Below are positions 1 to 8,687 of a stretch of 64,000 nucleotides of DNA, piece by piece (the first letter of the stretch is position 1; the number at the start of each line of letters is the position of its first letter). The stretch lies in contig RXJR01000010.1 of the NCBI GenBank assembly GCA_003963305.1, positions 169,872 through 233,871 on the forward strand, written 5' to 3'. The notes under the pieces are model-generated. The model saw only the letters and a list, made by a program, of their open reading frames with translations. It did not search any database and had not been told where the DNA came from. Origin of the DNA: Candidatus Melainabacteria bacterium. Its GTDB lineage: Bacteria; Cyanobacteriota; Vampirovibrionia; Obscuribacterales; Obscuribacteraceae. A program made the position numbers and the translations under genes.

Positions 1-618
1 TACCACCTGGTCATCAACGGTCTGATTAAAATCAACAATCAGATTGTGCTGGAAAAAGCGACGCCTTTCCAACCTCGCGCCATTGAAACATCAGCCATCC
101 AGAGCGTGATGATGAGCCTGCGCCGCATGGAAACAGGCATGTTCATTTACCCGGCTTTTCTCTACTTCCTCGAGCAGGAATATTTCAGATGTTACCGCTC
201 TAAGACACCTCTGTCTGTGATTGTTTTTGAGATGCGGGTGCAGAGCGGTCAGTCAGTGCGGCAGATGTTGCCGGCGGCAGCCATGCTCGACGCTGTCTTG
301 AGAATCAGTCAGTTAAAACGTCATGTCGACTTGTTGGCGCACTATGACTCTTTTGACTACGCCTTGCTGCTCCCCAACACAAAAGCCAACGGTGCACAAA
401 TTTTTGCCAAGCGCATTGTTCGAGCGCTGACAGAGACACCACTGGCGGGCGAAGTGGACGCCAGTCATCTATCTCTGGCGCTGGGTTGCGCCTCGATGCC
501 TGAAGATTTCACCGATCTAAGCGAGCTTCTGGGTGCTGCCGACATGGCAATGGCTCAATCTCGCGACAATAAACGCCCGGTCGTGATGTTCCGCGACATC
601 AAGCCGATCTCGCTTTAG
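1..618 (+). CDS. Degenerate GGDEF-domain protein, 5' truncated by window edge
   Basis: The reading frame is open from base 1 with no convincing start, so the gene begins outside the window. The visible C-terminal part resembles a diguanylate cyclase (GGDEF) fold. It has a hydrophobic strand before the signature (SVIVFEMRV), then H-Y-D-S-F-D-Y-A-L-L-L-P at the place where G-G-D-E-F and its flanks normally sit, and a closing segment with A-D-x-A-M-x-x-[AS]-K/R-like residues (AADMAMAQSRDNKR). The active-site G-G-[DE]-E-F is lost, so cyclic-di-GMP synthesis is unlikely and a structural or sensory role is more probable. The family call is moderate; the loss of catalysis is seen directly. Confidence 0.6.
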   Translation, partial: YHLVINGLIKINNQIVLEKATPFQPRAIETSAIQSVMMSLRRMETGMFIYPAFLYFLEQEYFRCYRSKTPLSVIVFEMRVQSGQSVRQMLPAAAMLDAVLRISQLKRHVDLLAHYDSFDYALLLPNTKANGAQIFAKRIVRALTETPLAGEVDASHLSLALGCASMPEDFTDLSELLGAADMAMAQSRDNKRPVVMFRDIKPISL

Positions 619-648
619 CCTGACGATGCCGGTCCCTTTGGCTTGCAA

Positions 649-2148
649 TCAGTCTCTCAGCACGAGTTCTCGATTGCGTCGCTTGAACTCGGGAGCGGCC
701 TTGGGCATTGTAGAGACGTATTGCAGCGGCTCGGAACGATTCTGGTCTTTACCCCTGAATGCCACGGCGGCTGCCTGAAGAGCAGACTTCTCCGACTCGA
801 AGGCAACCATGTTGAAATTAACAGGGTCAGAGCGGTCGCTTGGTTGAACGTGCTGGTGAGTCGTGACGTTTGCGTCAGGAACGGCATAGTGACTCTGCAA
901 GTAAGCGACCAGGCGATTGACGGAATCAAGCTGCACTCTCGTGTACTCCTGCTTGCCCGAGCGTACAATCTCGATGCCGATGCTGTTATCGTTAGAATAT
1001 CCGGACAGAGCGCGGCTCGGCTCGATGTGCACAACGACGAGATCAGGATTTGTGGTACTGCATATAGTTCCATCACGGTCGACTACGAACTGTGCACCGG
1101 GATGTTTTAAACCACGATTGTTCCAACTGAGAATGACTCGTCTGGCATCAGCCGGCGATGCGGTTTCAGTAGAATGGAGAATAATGTATTTAACACGTCC
1201 CTGCCGTTTGTAGATGCTCCCCCTGAGAGGATCGTTCTCGAACACTCCGGCGGCAACAAGATCATCCCAGGTGTAATCGCCGGCGGTGCCTCTTTCAAAA
1301 GAGCGCGATATCGCAGAAGGTGGCACAGGCAGACGCGGTTTGACAACCACGGGATCGGGACGTGGCGGCAGGGCAGTGTTGATTTTAGGCGGAGTGACCC
1401 CGGTGAGAGCGCTTTCCACATCGCCGTCAACCGCCAGATAGTCGAGAGCCGGACGCGGACTCCAGTGGTAAGTGAGGGGGTCCATGGCGACAGGGGCGCT
1501 GGCGAGAAGATCACCAGGTGGGAGGTTGGTCCGTCCCGACGAGGCGCCATAAGTAACCGCACCCGGCCCAGGTGCTGGCGCTACCTGCGGTGGTCGAGCC
1601 TGGGCAAGAGTCGCACGCGCCGTCATATCGCTGCTGCGGTTCACACCCGCACTGGCCGATGTCAGGCTGACCGTCTGCAGCGCCGATGGAGCCACTACAG
1701 GGGATACCGCGCGAGCGGCTAATAAATTTGCAGAAGATGACCGAGGCAGAAATTGCGGCGCGGCAACTGGAGCCGACACCGGTGTCGAGGCTCTTACGGC
1801 TCCTGAAGCGCTTATCATTGTCGCAGTTCTGGCAGTTCTGGCAGTCGGCACCATTACTACTGCCGGCGCCCGCGGTGGCATTGTTTGCCGCTCCAGACTT
1901 TGACCAACAGCCGGTTGCGGCCCGGTCATCGCCCCTGAATCCTGAGCCGCAGCACTATCATGACGCCGACCGAGACCCGGTATCACGGCATGCATGAGCT
2001 TTCGTCCCCACCCCGCATGCGCGGGGGCGGCGCAGGTCAAGGAGACAGTGGCAGATAAAATTGCCGCAACAGGCACCAGAGACGATGGCGCACAAAACAG
2101 CACGGAACAGTCTGTCAGCTGATTGGGCCGACGGTCATTTTTTCGCAT
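649..2148 (-). CDS. Exported N-acetylmuramoyl-L-alanine amidase (Amidase_2/AmpD type)
   Basis: This is a peptidoglycan amidase that should cut the bond between N-acetylmuramic acid and the stem peptide in the envelope. The N-terminus is basic, followed by a hydrophobic stretch ending A-P-A-H-A (about residue 45), which fits a signal peptide. A long Ala/Pro/Ser-rich linker fills residues 50-310. The catalytic domain follows: I-I-L-H-S-T supplies the first zinc histidine, F-V-V-D-R-D-G-T is the family's core strand, S-I-G-I-E-I-V is also typical, and T-H-Q-H-V-Q-P-S-D-R-S-D-P supplies the second histidine and the terminal aspartate. It stands alone on the minus strand, convergent with the gene before it. 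The long disordered linker is unusual in length and may span the envelope. Confidence 0.85.
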   Translation of the reverse strand: MRKNDRRPNQLTDCSVLFCAPSSLVPVAAILSATVSLTCAAPAHAGWGRKLMHAVIPGLGRRHDSAAAQDSGAMTGPQPAVGQSLERQTMPPRAPAVVMVPTARTARTATMISASGAVRASTPVSAPVAAPQFLPRSSSANLLAARAVSPVVAPSALQTVSLTSASAGVNRSSDMTARATLAQARPPQVAPAPGPGAVTYGASSGRTNLPPGDLLASAPVAMDPLTYHWSPRPALDYLAVDGDVESALTGVTPPKINTALPPRPDPVVVKPRLPVPPSAISRSFERGTAGDYTWDDLVAAGVFENDPLRGSIYKRQGRVKYIILHSTETASPADARRVILSWNNRGLKHPGAQFVVDRDGTICSTTNPDLVVVHIEPSRALSGYSNDNSIGIEIVRSGKQEYTRVQLDSVNRLVAYLQSHYAVPDANVTTHQHVQPSDRSDPVNFNMVAFESEKSALQAAAVAFRGKDQNRSEPLQYVSTMPKAAPEFKRRNRELVLRD

Positions 2149-2310
2149 ACAAGCCCTTCAAGCGAGCAAACGAGTAATAATGCTGCTCACAAAAAGAGCA
2201 ACCACTTCTGTCGACGACCATTAAATTCCAGTGCTCCCCAGTGCCACCACATGCGCAGCCATATTTAGAAAGGCAAGAGTTATTATAAAGGCGAAAAGTC
2301 GCGTGTCAAG

Positions 2311-2364
2311 CCTGATACAGCAAAAGCGTCCTGGTTATAATTTCGTCTACAGAAGGTCCGATAA
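2311..2364 (-). pseudogene. Remnant copy of the 3' end of the neighbouring 250-aa gene
   Basis: Read on the minus strand this stretch encodes G-P-S-V-D-E-I-I-T-R-T-L-L-L-Y, which aligns with the C-terminus A-P-S-V-D-E-N-M-T-K-M-F-L-P-Y of the gene ending at 2396. The nucleotide match is roughly three quarters over about 50 bases. It looks like the decayed end of a tandem duplicate. It has no start codon or body of its own. Confidence 0.45.
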
Positions 2365-2395
2365 TGATTTATTCCGCATGCGTTCAGGATAAGGA

Positions 2396-3148
2396 CTAAT
2401 ACGGCAAAAACATCTTGGTCATGTTTTCGTCGACTGAAGGAGCGAAAAGCTGATTGGTGAACGGTACTTTCCGAAAACTCTTATCAGCGTAGAAGAAATT
2501 GATCGGTCTACTGAAATTGCGCTCGAATCTAAAAGTGTTCAAAGTAGCACTGCGCGAGGTCAGGCTTCGAACTGACCAGGGGAAACCAGGCACTGCAGGC
2601 GTGTCATAAACTTTCTGCATAATTGATGAAGCTACTTTTGATGGCAAGTCGACAGTCTCGTATTCTACATCTTCCAGCCCTACAGATTTATCGGCATGTC
2701 CTATGTCTGAGCTCCAATAGCTTGGATTCAGCGTGCTGACACGATAGCGAAATGTGTGAAAAGAGAGGTTCTCTCTCACTCCTTTTGTGACGCTGACCGG
2801 CTTCACCATCTCAGCGTACCAACCGACAGCAGCAAAGAGATTTCGGAATTTGATGGTCCACTGATCATATGGCAGGCAATAATAAATGTGATTCTTCAGA
2901 GACCAGACTGTGACCATTCTGTCGGACTCTTTGTACTGAAAACAAAGCTCCATCTTTGTCGCTTCGATTTTCACGCCTTCGTCACTGATTTGAATCTTGT
3001 AGGGGCCGGTCGGAGACTTCTGCTCGATGAAGTAGTTGTATCTGCTGGACTGCGCATGAGCCCATGGTGTAAAAACGTTGGAGAAGCAGGATAATATCCA
3101 GCTGACGGCGACAGCAACGACTTTAATTTTCGGCGATTGCGTCGTCAT
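2396..3148 (-). CDS. Hypothetical exported protein
   Basis: I do not recognise this 250-residue protein. It has a good Sec signal peptide: K-I-K then a hydrophobic core to about residue 32 ending W-A-H-A-Q. The mature part is rich in aromatic and charged residues and contains two cysteines close together (M-E-L-C-F and I-Y-Y-C-L). It has no further membrane segment, so it is probably periplasmic or secreted. It is transcribed divergently from the L,D-transpeptidase with only about 30 bases between the likely starts, so the two genes may share a promoter region. A remnant of its 3' end lies just downstream. Confidence 0.6.
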   Translation of the reverse strand: MTTQSPKIKVVAVAVSWILSCFSNVFTPWAHAQSSRYNYFIEQKSPTGPYKIQISDEGVKIEATKMELCFQYKESDRMVTVWSLKNHIYYCLPYDQWTIKFRNLFAAVGWYAEMVKPVSVTKGVRENLSFHTFRYRVSTLNPSYWSSDIGHADKSVGLEDVEYETVDLPSKVASSIMQKVYDTPAVPGFPWSVRSLTSRSATLNTFRFERNFSRPINFFYADKSFRKVPFTNQLFAPSVDENMTKMFLPY

Positions 3149-3179
3149 CTACCAACCTCAGCAAACTCTGCAGTTCCAA

Positions 3180-3917
3180 GTGGCACCCCATTCAATCTCC
3201 ATCCTAGCAGCGCTTTCACTGACAGTTTTGAGCCTCAGTCTCTCAACAGCGTGCAGAGCGGCAGAACCCGACAGTTGCAACACTAAAAGTGCACCGAAGC
3301 ATTACGCTTCTACTGATGCCGTCTTAAAAGCAGTGGGAACGCCCATTCGCAAAAAACTAGCGACAATATTTGCCGCTCAGTCGGTTAGCTATCCGCCCCC
3401 GAAGATGACCTGGATTTGCCTGAAAGAAGAACGGCAGCTCAGGCTTTTTGCCGTGGACCGAACTAAAATGTACCGTCAAGTCCTCCAATATCCAATCATC
3501 GGGGCAAGCGGAAAAGCCGGACCCAAGCTGAAAGAAGGAGATATGCAAGTACCCGAAGGCTTCTATCGAATCTCCGGTTTTCGACCCAACTTGATTGCTC
3601 ACATGGGTCTGGACGTAAACTATCCAAACGAAGAAGATCGAGTGCACGCACGACGTGAACATCGCACCAATTTAGGCACAGACATTCTCATTCACGGCAG
3701 CCGCTGGTCGACCGGCTGTCTTGCTATGGGCAATGAACCAATCGAGGAGATGTTTGTGCTGGCGCACGATGTTGGACTGAAGAACATCGCACTTATTTTT
3801 GCACCATGCAACCTGACAGTAAAAGAGCCTGACATAAACATAGACAAGGAACCGAAGTGGCTGCCTCAACTTTATGGTCGACTGAAAAAATCGCTCTCGC
3901 CTTTCCTCAACAAATAG
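3180..3917 (+). CDS. Exported L,D-transpeptidase (YkuD family)
   Basis: L,D-transpeptidases form 3-3 cross-links in peptidoglycan or attach proteins to it. The catalytic signature H-G-S-R-W-S-T-G-C-L-A-M is clear near the C-terminus, with the nucleophilic cysteine in S-T-G-C. Upstream, L-R-L-F-A-V-D-R and G-A-S-G-K-A-G-P-K match the strand and loop pattern of the YafK/ErfK-like branch. The longest frame starts at a TTG at 3078 inside the opposite gene. The GTG at 3180 is preferred because it begins directly with a signal peptide (hydrophobic core then A-C-R-A-A), though no strong SD precedes it. With the nearby amidase, this suggests a cell-wall remodelling neighbourhood. Confidence 0.8.
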   Translation: MAPHSISILAALSLTVLSLSLSTACRAAEPDSCNTKSAPKHYASTDAVLKAVGTPIRKKLATIFAAQSVSYPPPKMTWICLKEERQLRLFAVDRTKMYRQVLQYPIIGASGKAGPKLKEGDMQVPEGFYRISGFRPNLIAHMGLDVNYPNEEDRVHARREHRTNLGTDILIHGSRWSTGCLAMGNEPIEEMFVLAHDVGLKNIALIFAPCNLTVKEPDINIDKEPKWLPQLYGRLKKSLSPFLNK

Positions 3918-4186
3918 CAGTGCACTCCAAACTAAAAGCCCCACTAATTGGCAGAATTCGCAAGTAATAGACCGGTCAACTACTTGTACTCAATTTTTTT
4001 TGCCCGACGGTGCTCCCTCAAGAGCACCGCCAGGTAGAACCGCGAGTCACGGTCGGAACAGATCCAGATAGATCAAAGTGCACCAACCAGTCGACTTCTT
4101 GCGCTGACCAAGAACGCGCATACGCCTTTGCCAGCTGTTATCGAATGCCACTACCATCTCATTCATTCCCCATTGGAGCTGAGCTG

Positions 4187-4354
4187 CTAGAGCCAGCCGT
4201 TCATCTTAAGCAGAAGGCAAGCGATGAGAAAGAGAATGCCACCACCGGCGAGGGCGGACCTCTCGCTTTTCGTGACATTGAAGAGAAGCGAAGTCCCCAT
4301 CACGAAGACGAGGAGCGCCAGCACAAGCCCGATTAACCAGTTTCTATTATCCAT
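4187..4354 (-). CDS. Small two-helix membrane protein (55 aa)
   Basis: The start ATG at 4354 is preceded by a strong SD (GGAGGAG, 6-7 bases upstream), which singles it out from the longer open frame. The 55-residue product has two hydrophobic helices (about 7-25 and 34-50) joined by a short charged loop containing K-S-E-R. It lies just downstream of the sigma factor gene on the same strand, 58 bases after its stop, so the two may be co-transcribed. Its function is not recognised. Confidence 0.65.
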   Translation of the reverse strand: MDNRNWLIGLVLALLVFVMGTSLLFNVTKSERSALAGGGILFLIACLLLKMNGWL

Positions 4355-4412
4355 CTGTTGCTCCTCCTCCGCCTCAGCCTCCAGGCAGGAGACTGAGGCG
4401 AGATCACGCTCA

Positions 4413-5267
4413 TCAAGCTTGCAAGATAGAGCGCAAAAGCTGTGCGTGCGGACCAGCTGCCAGCTTAGCGAGAGCGCGAATCTCGATCTGACGCACACGC
4501 TCACAGCTGATGCCGTAACGATCAGCCAGGTCTTGCAGCGTCACTTCTTGATCGTCAACCAGCCCGAATCGCATAGAGAGAACCACTCTCTGCCGTTCGT
4601 CCAAGCTCGAAAGAGCCAGACTGAGAGCGCGCTTCATCTGATTGTGCTGCACCGAAGCATCAGGGTCGACACTGTTCTCATCGGCGATCAGTTCGCCAAG
4701 AGTAGTGTCACCGTCGCCGACAATCTCATCGAGAGAGGCGGTCGGCAGCATCGCATTCGGTGCGACGGCTCGCAGGCGCTGCACGGTCACTTCAGACAAC
4801 TTGAGAGCGCGGGCGATGGCGGCGTCTGATACTTCCTGGCCGGACTCAAGCAGAGCGCGCTCGGCCTGCTGAATACGGTAGAGCTTACGCTTAGCGGAAG
4901 GCGGCATGTCAGCGCAGTCGTCGGCACCGAGGGCAGAATTCTGAATGGCAGCCCTGATCCACCAGGTGGCGACGGTTGAGAAGCTGGTACCCCGACTCGC
5001 GTCATACTTATTGGCGGCCTGAACGAGTCCGACCTTGCCGTCAGAGATAAGCTCAGAAAGCGGCTTGCCGCTTTTCGAGAATTGTCTGGCGATGGAGATG
5101 ACCAGACGCTCGTGAGACGCAATCAAGCGCTCCCGAGCCTTGTCGCCTGCCTTGCCACCAGAAAGCATCGTCAAACCAAGCTCGCGGTCCTCACCCTTTG
5201 CCAGGTACGGAGCGTTGCGAGCCTGCTCAAAAAGCCGTTGAGCCTCTTCGTCGTAGGCTGTTGCCAT
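4413..5267 (-). CDS. Sigma-70 family RNA polymerase sigma factor (RpoH/RpoD-like)
   Basis: This is a 284-residue alternative sigma factor that directs core RNA polymerase to a subset of promoters. Region 2 is clear: L-I-S-D-G-K-V-G-L-V-Q-A followed by K-Y-D-A-S-R-G-T-S-F-S-T-V-A-T-W-W-I-R-A, the RpoD/RpoH core and -10 recognition helix. Region 3 is short. Region 4 has L-D-E-R-Q-R-V-V-L-S-M-R-F-G and the helix-turn-helix ending C-E-R-V-R-Q-I-E, the -35 recognition helix. Region 1.1 is absent and the size matches RpoH or cyanobacterial group 2/3 factors. An AAGGA SD precedes the ATG at 5267. The more than 1 kb of empty sequence upstream may carry its regulation. Confidence 0.88.
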   Translation of the reverse strand: MATAYDEEAQRLFEQARNAPYLAKGEDRELGLTMLSGGKAGDKARERLIASHERLVISIARQFSKSGKPLSELISDGKVGLVQAANKYDASRGTSFSTVATWWIRAAIQNSALGADDCADMPPSAKRKLYRIQQAERALLESGQEVSDAAIARALKLSEVTVQRLRAVAPNAMLPTASLDEIVGDGDTTLGELIADENSVDPDASVQHNQMKRALSLALSSLDERQRVVLSMRFGLVDDQEVTLQDLADRYGISCERVRQIEIRALAKLAAGPHAQLLRSILQA

Positions 5268-5269
5268 TT

Positions 5270-6376
5270 TGCGATTCCTTCAACAACAGAAACGCCAGAC
5301 TCGCAAGAACAAGCCAGAACCAGCAGAAACCGCCGTACCGACGGCGCAGAAAGCGCAGTGGAACAGTCAGTTGCTGGATTGGGAGGGCTTCGGAAAGCTG
5401 TGCCGCTTGTGCTCGAGAGATCTGGAAACTAAGGACTGAATAATCAACTCTTCTTGATCTTGATATCAATTACCAAGATGTAACAGTTGATTTAGATCAG
5501 CGATCACGATCTTAAGCTTAGTAACAGGGAGCGCTAGGAACTACTTGCGCTAACTTTCGCAAGGGCGCCAGGCAGCACGACATCAGGATGATTGGCTCGG
5601 CTTAAGCCTGTGCTTCGCGCTAACTTAAGTTTAGCCATTTCAATCAACGCTGATCAGTGAGGAGCGTCATTCACTACTTTAGACAGAAGAAATACTGGTT
5701 CTGTTTCGGACAACTTCACGGTAGTCTCCTGGCATGGAGCTATCAGTGACAACGAACACCAATCGCTCTGACAAATGACAATAGACCGCTCAAGAATGAC
5801 AGGAAGACTATCGGTGCGTTCTTGTTTTACTGCGCCACCATATACAATGGCACAACCGACAGGACATACGCAAGCGATGACAGCTGGTGTCTACCAGTCG
5901 GCGGTCCAGCCTTGATGCATCTCCCCATACCAGAACTACCTTTGCCACTTCAACTTTTTGACAGACCAGTTCAACGAGAGGCATGTAATTGGCGTCGAAG
6001 TTAGGCTGGCAGGAGCTAACGAGAGTTCAGAAGATCGGCTGGAGGCACAGTACTTTTCTAACTGTTATTGCATCCATACCTCCAACTGTGCAGCATGAAA
6101 TTGACAACCACCAACACCACTGATAAACCGAACCCACTTCGCATCACATATTTAATTCGCTCACAACAGAACTGTCATTTGACCAAACGTCAAATAGTGA
6201 CGCCCGGATCTGTTCAAGTTGGTGGTTGAACATTGAAGGTTGGCATCAAAAGCTTACGTGCCCCTGCATGCCAGCGTTGAAACAGCCGCTGCCAGACTCG
6301 TAGTCTGCAGAAAGATACAGATGAAATTCAGGCCACGGTGACAATTGCGCCTGCAAAGCCAAAGAAGGAAACTGCC
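5270..6376. other. 1.1-kb region without a convincing gene
   Basis: Only short open frames without SD support occur here. The visible structure is a small hairpin, CTTGCG / CGCAAG near 5546-5565, and a decamer GCGCTAACTT present near 5549 and again near 5618. It separates the divergent sigma factor and the exported-protein gene at 6377, so promoters for both should lie in it. I could not place them with confidence. Confidence 0.5.
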
Positions 6377-7435
6377 ATGAAAAGGCTCATCAAGACTCTA
6401 CTCGCGGGTATCATCTTCAGTCTCCTCGGCGCCCATGCTGATGCCGCAAACGCGCCGCACACGATCGCCGAGCTGCGCCAGGACTATCCAGAGCTGCCAG
6501 CCGGATTCGACGATAAGAGCTTGTACGAGGTCGTCCGCGCGGCCACTGCTCTGAAATTCGAGCGAGACTTCAATCTGCATGCGGGCTGGTCGGGAGACGA
6601 ATACGCGCAAGCGTACGCAAGACAGCAGCTCAGATTAGTACGCCTGTATTTCGACATGGATACTGGCTTCACTCGCGACCAGCTGATCGAAAGCAGTGTC
6701 GCGAAAATGATGGGGCGTTTTCTCACCAACCACCACCTGCCAAAAGACTTCTCGCAAGCAGAGCTGATTTATTCGGAAGGTCTCAAAGGCGCTGTGTCCG
6801 AGGGATACAAGGGTCAGAAAGAACCCTTGCCGGCGAAGGAATTCGAAAAACAAGCGGCCCAGGCTATCGACGAGGACTATAAAACCAACTGGCACCTCTC
6901 AGATCACTGGGACCTCGAAGAGCTGCGCACGACGGTCGGACCAGAAAGAGCCGCGACGCTGTCACGACTTCACAACATCAGAGCCGGCATGACCCATGCA
7001 GAAATTGTCGAGCAGCTTGGCAAGAGTGAAAAGGCTCGATATGCCAAGCGCTTCCATATATCAGCCGATTTCACTGCGGACGAGGCAGTGCAAGCAGCAG
7101 GCTGGGAGGAAGTCGATTTCCTGCGCTCCGGCTTTGACGCTCCAACCGAGGGCGAATTCAATGCAGACTGGCTCATCACGCACTTTCGAGCCGAAGTGCT
7201 GGCCAATATGCAGAGAAGTTATCCCGGGCTTGAAGGCAATTTCACCGAGAATCAACTGTGCGACCATCTGGCAAAACAAGCAGACGCGGTCATGCGCTGG
7301 AACTACGGATTCGAGGGTCATTACGAGGAGTACGACGTGGCCACGGCAGCGGCACAGTCACTGGTGGCAGAAATTCGCATCAAATACAAGCTGCCGCTCC
7401 ACTTCACAGAGGAGCAACTGAACGCGGCAATGTAG
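6377..7435 (+). CDS. Hypothetical exported helical protein with internal repeats
   Basis: I do not recognise a family. The ATG at 6377 has a good SD (AGAAGGAAA) and begins a Sec signal peptide (M-K-R-L-I-K then a hydrophobic core ending A-D-A-A), so it is chosen over the longer frame from 6338. The mature 330 residues are acidic and helical, and a loose module recurs: a Y-P-[EG]-L or similar turn, a G-F/N-F-T-x-x-Q-L segment, then a helix with A and M. Examples are T-G-F-T-R-D-Q-L-I-E, G-N-F-T-E-N-Q-L-C-D and L-H-F-T-E-E-Q-L-N-A. It is probably a periplasmic structural or binding protein. Confidence 0.65.
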   Translation: MKRLIKTLLAGIIFSLLGAHADAANAPHTIAELRQDYPELPAGFDDKSLYEVVRAATALKFERDFNLHAGWSGDEYAQAYARQQLRLVRLYFDMDTGFTRDQLIESSVAKMMGRFLTNHHLPKDFSQAELIYSEGLKGAVSEGYKGQKEPLPAKEFEKQAAQAIDEDYKTNWHLSDHWDLEELRTTVGPERAATLSRLHNIRAGMTHAEIVEQLGKSEKARYAKRFHISADFTADEAVQAAGWEEVDFLRSGFDAPTEGEFNADWLITHFRAEVLANMQRSYPGLEGNFTENQLCDHLAKQADAVMRWNYGFEGHYEEYDVATAAAQSLVAEIRIKYKLPLHFTEEQLNAAM

Positions 7436-7439
7436 TTCC

Positions 7440-7499
7440 GGTGCCACCAACTATTAATTCGCAAACGCCTGCCGATGGCACCGCATGCGATGCCATCGG
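7440..7499 (+). promoter_or_regulatory. Overlapping, mutually exclusive hairpins downstream of 6377-7435
   Basis: GGTGCCA (7440-7446) can pair with TGGCACC (7476-7482). CCGATGGC (7472-7479), which overlaps the second arm, can instead pair with GCCATCGG (7492-7499). Both stems are perfect. There is no T-tract, so this is not a standard terminator. The arrangement resembles an attenuator or switch upstream of the gene at 7597. Confidence 0.4.
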
Positions 7500-7596
7500 A
7501 TAGAGACAAGACTGGCTCCACTCCACTACAGGCAGGCTAGCGCAAGTGGGAAAAACGCTGCGTAGCCTTCACACAGGAATCAGGAAAGGATATTAA

Positions 7597-7995
7597 ATGG
7601 TCAAGAACCACCGAATCCGCACATGCAAAACCGATTCGGCCGAGGTCTGCCGTTTCGGTTTAACCAAGTGCCTCTACAGCAGCAACGGTGACGTCAGGTC
7701 AATTCGTTATTTCCCGGAGGATGCCGAGGACGTGCTGTTAGACTCCGACAGACTGCTATTGGAATCCCGGCCGATTCAAGCTGCTGTTGCAGAAATCCTG
7801 AAACTGGACGGCGTCGTTTCTGTCGCGGTCAAACACTATGAAGTGGAAGTCGAGATCGGACTCGCCTTCGATTGGTCCGAAATCAGCGCGGCGACAATCT
7901 CCATTTTGAAGAAGCTCTTCAAGGATGAAGAGGTCGACATTCAGGACAACGTATTTTCGGGCGTCTGGGCGGAATCCGAAAAGAGCCGCCCGTGA
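7597..7995 (+). CDS. Small protein resembling the Nfu/NifU N-terminal domain
   Basis: This 132-residue soluble protein follows a strong SD (AGGAAAGGA). Residues 38-110 follow the pattern of the Nfu_N (scaffold protein N-terminal) domain: R-Y-F-P, a stretch L-L-L-E-S-R-P-I-Q-A-A-V-A-E-I-L, then D-G-V-V-S-V-A-V with a following strand and D-W-S-E-I before a final amphipathic helix. The C-x-x-C iron-sulfur domain of full Nfu proteins is missing, although three cysteines occur in the first 30 residues. In the family, the isolated domain occurs in proteins of unknown role, so assignment to Fe-S assembly would be speculative. Confidence 0.45.
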   Translation: MVKNHRIRTCKTDSAEVCRFGLTKCLYSSNGDVRSIRYFPEDAEDVLLDSDRLLLESRPIQAAVAEILKLDGVVSVAVKHYEVEVEIGLAFDWSEISAATISILKKLFKDEEVDIQDNVFSGVWAESEKSRP

Positions 7996-8026
7996 TTTTC
8001 TGAGACTACTAAAGGGAGTTTGGAAG

Positions 8027-8077
8027 CGCTACCGGCTGGCACGACGCTGGGTCACCGGTAGCGGCCCTGATCGGGCC
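8027..8077 (+). other. Tandem strong hairpins after the Nfu_N-like gene
   Basis: CGCTACCGG (8027-8035) pairs with CCGGTAGCG (8055-8063), and GGCCC (8063-8067) then pairs with GGGCC (8073-8077). The two stems are stacked head to tail and no T-tract follows. They could be a factor-dependent terminator, an RNA stability element or part of a short non-coding RNA. The rest of the interval up to 8316 holds no gene I can support. Confidence 0.4.
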
Positions 8078-8272
8078 GTACCGTAGATCAAGCCCGGTCC
8101 GCCATCGCTATTAACAATGAAGGCGTGAAGTAGCACGGTAAGCCGGCGCACAGTGGCTCAAACAGGATACAACCAGCTAAAACCTTACAACGTTGACGGA
8201 TTTGCTCCACTGCGAAAAAAAGTATTTTTACTATAAGAATTAGTATTTCCAGTCTTTTTTCCCAGAGAATGG

Positions 8273-8301
8273 AGAAAGGCCCAGCTTCGCCGGACCTTTC
8301 T
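8273..8301 (-). other. Stem-loop after the 100-aa gene
   Basis: AGAAAGG (8273-8279) pairs with CCTTTCT (8295-8301), 15 bases past the stop of the gene above. On the minus strand no T-run follows, so simple intrinsic termination is doubtful. Confidence 0.4.
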
Positions 8302-8315
8302 ATGCCGAGAGTACT

Positions 8316-8618
8316 TCAACCAGCCAGACCAGCCAGACCGATGCGTTGAGCATAGCCATCCTCAAGAGCCACCGTCTGGGTCTGTAAATATTCGGAGACC
8401 TCTGATGTGGCGCGCTGGAAGCCCAGCAACTGCTTGCGCCTGGCACGCAAAAGGACCAATTCGGGCAGGTGTGGAGCGTGCTCCTCCGCCATGGCGATAG
8501 CGTGATCGACGATTCGCAGAATCCTTGTCAGGTCTGCATGCACGTCGCTCACGGTCTGGTCAATCCCGAAGAGATGCGGATAAAGGAAAGAGAGGTCAGG
8601 CGATTCGGTGGAAGCCAT
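8316..8618 (-). CDS. Hypothetical soluble helical protein (100 aa)
   Basis: The start at 8618 is chosen because an AGGAG SD lies eight bases upstream; the longer frame from 8651 has none. The product is mostly alpha-helical, with heptad-like spacing of leucines between residues 15 and 80 and an L-V-L-L-R-A-R-R-K-Q-L-L segment. It has no signal peptide, membrane segment or recognised motif. It is the last gene of the long minus-strand series from 20 kb, separated from its upstream neighbour by a perfect hairpin. Confidence 0.55.
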   Translation of the reverse strand: MASTESPDLSFLYPHLFGIDQTVSDVHADLTRILRIVDHAIAMAEEHAPHLPELVLLRARRKQLLGFQRATSEVSEYLQTQTVALEDGYAQRIGLAGLAG

Positions 8619-8647
8619 GACTTGAGCTCCTGGCAGAAGTTGCAAGA

Positions 8648-8673
8648 GCACAAGGCGCTTTCGCGCCTTGTGC
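8648..8673 (-). other. Perfect 11-bp intercistronic stem-loop
   Basis: GCACAAGGCGC pairs perfectly with GCGCCTTGTGC around a four-base loop. It lies 14 bases past the stop of the membrane-protein gene above it. No T-tract follows. Confidence 0.7.
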
Positions 8674-8687
8674 CGTGAGGGCTCGGC

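Noticed and set aside
5822..6004. 60-codon frame between the sigma factor and the exported protein gene
   Set aside because: No SD and it looks random in composition.
8027..8110. tRNA-like gene from the GC-rich hairpins
   Set aside because: No T-loop GTTCRA motif, no acceptor-stem pairing and no cloverleaf could be drawn.
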